NCBI GenBank assembly: GCA_029260415.1
Contig: JAJDDH010000286.1
Span: forward strand, 1-5,032
DNA length: 5,032 nucleotides
Source of the DNA: Phycisphaerales bacterium
Lineage (GTDB): Bacteria; Planctomycetota; Phycisphaerae; Phycisphaerales; UBA1924
Direction: 5' to 3'
The notes beneath the pieces are model-generated. The model saw only the letters and a program-made list of their open reading frames with translations. It was not told where the DNA came from and did no database searches. How positions within the stretch are numbered: position 1 is the stretch's first letter; each line of letters opens with the position of its first letter. Position numbers and translations under genes: made by a program. This document shows, one piece after another, positions 1-2,647 of this stretch.

Positions 1-1
1 T

Positions 2-955
2 GATCTGCCCTCGTTGCCGCGGGGCATTGATCTCGCGGGGACGGTTCTCAGCGTCACGTGTGTCGAGGCGGGGCTGGTGCTCGTTGATGTGCAGGATCCG
101 ATCACGCCTGTCATCCTTGCGACGCTCGACACGGGCGGGAGCGCCAGCGACGTCGAGGTCCAGGGTGATCTTGCTTACGTTGCTGATGGCGACAACGGAT
201 TGGTGATCGCGGATATCTCGGACCCGTCGAACCCGGCGCTGGTCGGTCATGTGGACACGCCCGGGGTCGCCGCGGATGTCGCGGTGCGCGGGTCGGTGGC
301 GCTGGTGGGTGATCAGTTCGAGGGCGTGCAGGTGATCGACGTAAGCGACCCGGGTTCGCCCGCGATCGTCGGGAGCTACGCGTCGTCGGGCGCGGTCTCG
401 GATGTCGCGGTAGACGGAGACATCGCGTACTACACCGAGTTCTCATCCGGGCTGACGGTGCTGGACATCAGCGACCCGTCATCGCCCCAGTTCGTTGCCT
501 CGGTAGGCGAGGGGAACTGGCTCGCGCGCGGGGTGGCGCTCTCGGGTCGGCGCGCGGTCGTCGCCCTGCGATCTGCGGCCGGGCTGGTCTCCCCATTGTT
601 TGCGACCGTTGATATCAGTGACCCGGCTCAGGCGCAGGTCATCGGGTATGAGTTTGGCAATGGTGTTCCAGATCCGATTGTTGTTTCGGGAGGGCGGCTC
701 TACGCGGGCAGTGGCGTCATTTCAGTGGGCGGCGGTGACCCCCTGCTGATCTATGACATCGTGTGCGATGAACAATGCAACCCCGCGGACCTGGCCCCGG
801 CGTTCGGCGAGTTCAACTTCGATGACGTGCTGGCGTTCCTGGTCGCGTACGGGTCGTGTGAGCCAGCGGCCGACTTTGCCGAGCCCCAGGGGGTCTGCGA
901 TTTTAACGACGTGCTGGCCTTCCTAGACCTCTTCCTGCTCGGGTGCGGTGGATAG
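2..955 (+). CDS. LVIVD-repeat beta-propeller protein with C-terminal GC-type dockerin-like domain (5' truncated)
   Basis: The reading frame is open from the left edge to a TAG at 953-955, so the start and any signal peptide lie before the window; an internal TTG at 14 is not a credible start because it cuts into a blade. What is visible is a series of beta-propeller units of about 42 residues, each with a G-L-V-x-x-D-I/V-S-D-P core followed by S-D-V-x-V-x-G-D-x-A-Y, the signature of LVIVD repeats. The last 59 residues (776-952) are a two-part dockerin-like module ending LLGCGG. LVIVD proteins are generally extracellular or surface proteins of unknown ligand; no catalytic residues can be pointed to. 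The likely role is surface binding or scaffolding (inference). The gene lies 78 bases before another secreted protein with the same tail. It uses more A/T-ending codons than its neighbours, including TCA at 443, 479 and 722 and CTA at 923. Family assignment is fairly secure, function is not. Confidence 0.88.
   Translation, partial: DLPSLPRGIDLAGTVLSVTCVEAGLVLVDVQDPITPVILATLDTGGSASDVEVQGDLAYVADGDNGLVIADISDPSNPALVGHVDTPGVAADVAVRGSVALVGDQFEGVQVIDVSDPGSPAIVGSYASSGAVSDVAVDGDIAYYTEFSSGLTVLDISDPSSPQFVASVGEGNWLARGVALSGRRAVVALRSAAGLVSPLFATVDISDPAQAQVIGYEFGNGVPDPIVVSGGRLYAGSGVISVGGGDPLLIYDIVCDEQCNPADLAPAFGEFNFDDVLAFLVAYGSCEPAADFAEPQGVCDFNDVLAFLDLFLLGCGG
71..763 (+). repeat. Tandem LVIVD propeller blades within the first gene
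   Basis: Blades can be phased on the D-I/V-S-D-P motif. Units begin at 71, 197, 323, 449, 596 and 740. The first three are each exactly 126 bases (42 codons). The fourth is 49 codons and the fifth 48, with degraded motifs, and the sixth (740-763) is only a closing strand reading PLLIYDIV. The segment 2-70 is the tail of a blade cut by the window edge. The repeats are diverged at DNA level, so this is an old protein repeat and not a recent tandem duplication. Confidence 0.75.
776..952 (+). other. GC-type dockerin-like C-terminal domain (first gene)
   Basis: The module has two halves: ADLAPAFGEFNFDDVLAFL, then DFAEPQGVCDFNDVLAFL, closing with the terminal GCGG. Each half resembles a dockerin EF-hand unit (loop then helix), with the closing D-x-x-D-V part of the loop kept but the calcium ligands expected at loop positions 3 and 5 replaced by A and P/E. 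It closely matches the tail of the next gene. In Phycisphaerae-type genomes such tails recur on many exported proteins and are thought to be a sorting or anchoring tag; that role is an inference here. Confidence 0.75.
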
Positions 956-975
956 GAACAACCTGGATGTAACTC

Positions 976-1004
976 TCGAACTCTGGGGACGGCTCCGGTA
1001 GTCT
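976..1004 (+). promoter_or_regulatory. Weak candidate promoter of the second gene
   Basis: TCGAAC (976-981) and TAGTCT (999-1004) are spaced by 17 bases; each matches the sigma-70 consensus at only three of six positions. The -10 element has the TAnnnT form preceded by GG, as does the candidate before the third gene. This is a guess from spacing and position; nothing else in the 78-base spacer looks like a promoter, and the gene could be co-transcribed with the one upstream. Confidence 0.2.
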
Positions 1005-1026
1005 GGGGGGGAACCCGGCACCGGAG
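993..1026 (+). promoter_or_regulatory. Inverted repeat overlapping the ribosome binding site of the second gene
   Basis: CTCCGGT at 993-999 is perfectly complementary to ACCGGAG at 1020-1026, with a 20-base loop that can itself form a small GGG-GGAA-CCC hairpin (1007-1016). The right arm contains the GGAG of the ribosome binding site, so if the left arm is transcribed the site would be paired. An alternative reading places a promoter -10 element (TAGTCT, 999-1004) inside this stretch, which would leave the left arm out of the transcript. The two readings exclude each other for a transcript starting near 1011. Transcription from the upstream gene would include the full hairpin. Confidence 0.35.
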
Positions 1027-1027
1027 A
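1023..1027 (+). promoter_or_regulatory. Ribosome binding site of the second gene
   Basis: GGAGA lies 6 bases before the ATG at 1034 and fixes that start. The frame is open upstream all the way to the previous stop at 953-955, but no ATG, GTG or TTG occurs in it, so 1034 is the only reasonable start. Confidence 0.7.
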
Positions 1028-1033
1028 ACCCCC

Positions 1034-1096
1034 ATGACATCGAACGGAACACTCACGGTCCTGCTGTCGGCGGGCTTGTGCGTCCCCTGCCTCGCC
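1034..1096 (+). other. Signal peptide of the FG-GAP protein
   Basis: Residues 1-21 contain a hydrophobic core and a C-L-A cleavage site followed by Q-D-Q. The n-region MTSNGT lacks the usual positive charge. The cysteines at 16 and 19 do not sit in a lipobox, so Sec export and signal peptidase I cleavage is the simplest reading. Confidence 0.7.
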
Positions 1097-2476
1097 CAGG
1101 ACCAGATCGAGATCAGCCCCGACGGGCGGGCGATCGTGACGGGGGCGCCCCCCGCGAGCGACGGCGGGAGTGTGCTGCTGGGCTCGGGGGTGCCGTTCCT
1201 CGCGATTCCGGACATGACGCTGGAGCTGCGCCGCCAGGTGGGCGGGCTGAAGGTCGCGGACATGAACGGGGACGGGCTCAACGACATCGTCGTGGGGTGC
1301 TACATCTCCAACAGCTTCCCGCCGTACGAGGACTGGCACGATTTCATCCTGTACAACGACTATGCGAACGAGGCGAGCGACCTGGGCGCCTGGCCCGTGT
1401 GGCTGTCCGACAACCAGACGCACACGGGCGACGTGCAGGTGGGCGAGGTTGATGGTCTGCCCGGGCTCGAGCTGGTGACCGTGCATGGGTCGTTGACGGC
1501 CGGCTCGGTGCGCATCTATGCGGGCGCTCCGGGCGGGCCCGAGACGACGGCGTCGTACGTGAGCTCGACGCCCCAGAACGTGTGGGGGACGTCGGGGCTG
1601 CTGGTGGACCTGGACAACGACGGGGATCTGGATCTGGTGACCGCCAACCAGGGGGTGTCGCCCAACCCGTTCCGCCCGATGTACCAGTTCGAGAACGAGG
1701 GCGGGGTGATGAACCCGGTCCCGGTGTGGCAGTCGAGCGAGCAGTCGATCCAGGGCGGGCTGTCGGCCGCGGACCTGAACGATGACGGGTTCATGGACGT
1801 CGGCGTCTCGAAATGGGTGAACTTCGAGAGCGGGATCTACTGGAACAACGCGGGCACGCTGGACGTGGACCAGGGCGTGTTCATCGGGAACACGGAGGAC
1901 GAACGCGGGACGGTCCTGGCGGACTTTGACATGGACGGGTCGATCGATCTGGCGGTGGGCGGCGACCCGACACGCTGGTACCGGTTGGACGGGGTTTCGC
2001 TGACCAGCCAGTGGATCTCCAGCCCGCCCTTCAGCTCGGCGCCGCAGGACATGGTCAGCCACGACGTGGACGGCGACGGCGACCCGGACCTGGCGGAGAT
2101 CATCTTCTCCGACGGGCGCGCGCACATCTACCAGAACAACGGGGGCGTGCTCGACACCAACCCGACGTGGACGTTTGACGCGAGCGAGGTGGGCACCGCG
2201 ATCGCGTTCGGTGATATCAACGGCGACGGGCTTGATGATCTGGTAACCGGGTACTCGGGCGATACGTGCGTGCGGGTGTTCCTGGCGCAGGCGTCCCCGG
2301 CGTGCGCCGCGGACCTGGCGCCCCCATTCGGGTCGCTGGACTTCTCGGATGTCGTCGCGTTCCTGGGCGCGTTCGCCGCGATGGACCCGCTGGTGGACTT
2401 TGCCGAGCCGATCGGGGTGTTCGATTTCAGCGACGTGATCATCTTCCTCGCGATCTATGGCGGCGGGTGCCCATAA
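1034..2476 (+). CDS. Secreted FG-GAP/VCBS-repeat beta-propeller protein with GC-type dockerin-like tail
   Basis: This complete gene of 480 codons starts at ATG with a ribosome binding site 6 bases upstream and ends at TAA 2474-2476. Residues 1-21 look like a signal peptide (hydrophobic LTVLLSAGLCVPCLA, likely cut after A21 before QDQ), though the n-region has no lysine or arginine. Residues about 60-420 carry FG-GAP/VCBS repeats with calcium-loop motifs D-x-D/N-x-D-G-x-x-D at residues 76, 192, 247, 297, 344 and 394, plus a degenerate one at 138. Seven blades are the number found in integrin-alpha-like propellers. Residues 424-480 are the dockerin-like module ending YGGGCP. Such propellers generally bind calcium and mediate surface recognition or adhesion; the ligand here is unknown. 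No catalytic motif is visible. The gene is flanked on both sides by other exported proteins in the same orientation. Architecture is clear, function is inferred only at the level of an extracellular binding protein. Confidence 0.93.
   Translation: MTSNGTLTVLLSAGLCVPCLAQDQIEISPDGRAIVTGAPPASDGGSVLLGSGVPFLAIPDMTLELRRQVGGLKVADMNGDGLNDIVVGCYISNSFPPYEDWHDFILYNDYANEASDLGAWPVWLSDNQTHTGDVQVGEVDGLPGLELVTVHGSLTAGSVRIYAGAPGGPETTASYVSSTPQNVWGTSGLLVDLDNDGDLDLVTANQGVSPNPFRPMYQFENEGGVMNPVPVWQSSEQSIQGGLSAADLNDDGFMDVGVSKWVNFESGIYWNNAGTLDVDQGVFIGNTEDERGTVLADFDMDGSIDLAVGGDPTRWYRLDGVSLTSQWISSPPFSSAPQDMVSHDVDGDGDPDLAEIIFSDGRAHIYQNNGGVLDTNPTWTFDASEVGTAIAFGDINGDGLDDLVTGYSGDTCVRVFLAQASPACAADLAPPFGSLDFSDVVAFLGAFAAMDPLVDFAEPIGVFDFSDVIIFLAIYGGGCP
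1259..2245 (+). repeat. Seven FG-GAP/VCBS-like blades with calcium-loop motifs
   Basis: Loop motifs begin at 1259 (DMNGDGLND), 1445 (EVDGLPGLE, degenerate), 1607 (DLDNDGDLD), 1772 (DLNDDGFMD), 1922 (DFDMDGSID), 2063 (DVDGDGDPD) and 2213 (DINGDGLDD). Spacings are 62, 54, 55, 50, 47 and 50 residues, consistent with successive blades. The second unit keeps position and flanking hydrophobic strands (LELVTV) but has lost most acidic ligands. Confidence 0.82.
2303..2473 (+). other. GC-type dockerin-like C-terminal domain (second gene)
   Basis: The two halves read ADLAPPFGSLDFSDVVAFL and DFAEPIGVFDFSDVIIFL, ending in YGGGCP. This is the same layout as the tail of the first gene, including the D-F-A-E-P linker and the near-terminal GC. 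The D-F-S-D-V ends of the EF-hand-like loops are kept, while loop positions 3 and 5 carry A/P or A/P-type residues instead of N/D ligands. Confidence 0.78.
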
Positions 2477-2512
2477 CGTCGGGATCGGTCGCGCGGACCC
2501 CGGGCAAGGGGC

Positions 2513-2542
2513 TTGTGCGGGGCTCGCGGGGGGCGGTACAGT
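2513..2542 (+). promoter_or_regulatory. Candidate promoter of the CotH-family gene
   Basis: TTGTGC (2513-2518) and TACAGT (2537-2542) are spaced by 18 bases; the -10 matches TATAAT at four of six positions and the -35 keeps TTG. Transcription would begin near 2550, giving a leader of about 40 bases containing a small GCCC-GGAC-GGGC hairpin at 2564-2575 and the ribosome binding site. The rest of the 114-base spacer (2477-2590) holds only short GC hairpins without a T-run, so no terminator is called. Confidence 0.35.
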
Positions 2543-2578
2543 CGCCCGCTGGTCATGTTGTGCGCCCGGACGGGCAAT

Positions 2579-2585
2579 GGAGAGG
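2579..2585 (+). promoter_or_regulatory. Ribosome binding site that decides a GTG start
   Basis: GGAGAGG is a strong site 5 bases before GTG 2591. It decides between this start and an in-frame ATG at 2555, which has no such site and would add 12 mostly polar residues in front of a good signal peptide. Confidence 0.7.
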
Positions 2586-2590
2586 TTCAC

Positions 2591-2647
2591 GTGAAGCGAT
2601 GGCACGCGGTTGTTGTTCTGGCGATGGGTACGGCGATCTCGGGCGCG
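2591..2647 (+). other. Signal peptide of the CotH-family protein
   Basis: The sequence has a K-R-W-H n-region, a hydrophobic core AVVVLAMGTAI and an S-G-A cleavage site before E20. At 19 residues it is short but well formed. Starting at the in-frame ATG at residue 12 would destroy it. Confidence 0.75.

Noticed and set aside
14..16. TTG at 14 as the start of the first gene.
   Set aside because: The frame is open to the left edge and the codon falls inside a propeller blade, so the gene is truncated by the window and does not begin there.
751..1287. Minus-strand frame of 178 codons across the end of the first gene and start of the second.
   Set aside because: It overlaps the conserved dockerin-like tail and the signal peptide of the second gene, has no ribosome binding site support and no recognisable motif.
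2487..2515. Short GC hairpins (GGTC/GACC at 2487-2499, CAAG/CTTG at 2505-2515) as a terminator of the second gene.
   Set aside because: Stems are only 4 bp and no T-run follows; such pairs are expected by chance in this composition.
2555..2590. In-frame ATG at 2555 as an alternative start of the CotH gene.
   Set aside because: There is no ribosome binding site before it and it adds polar residues ahead of the signal peptide; GTG 2591 has GGAGAGG 5 bases upstream.
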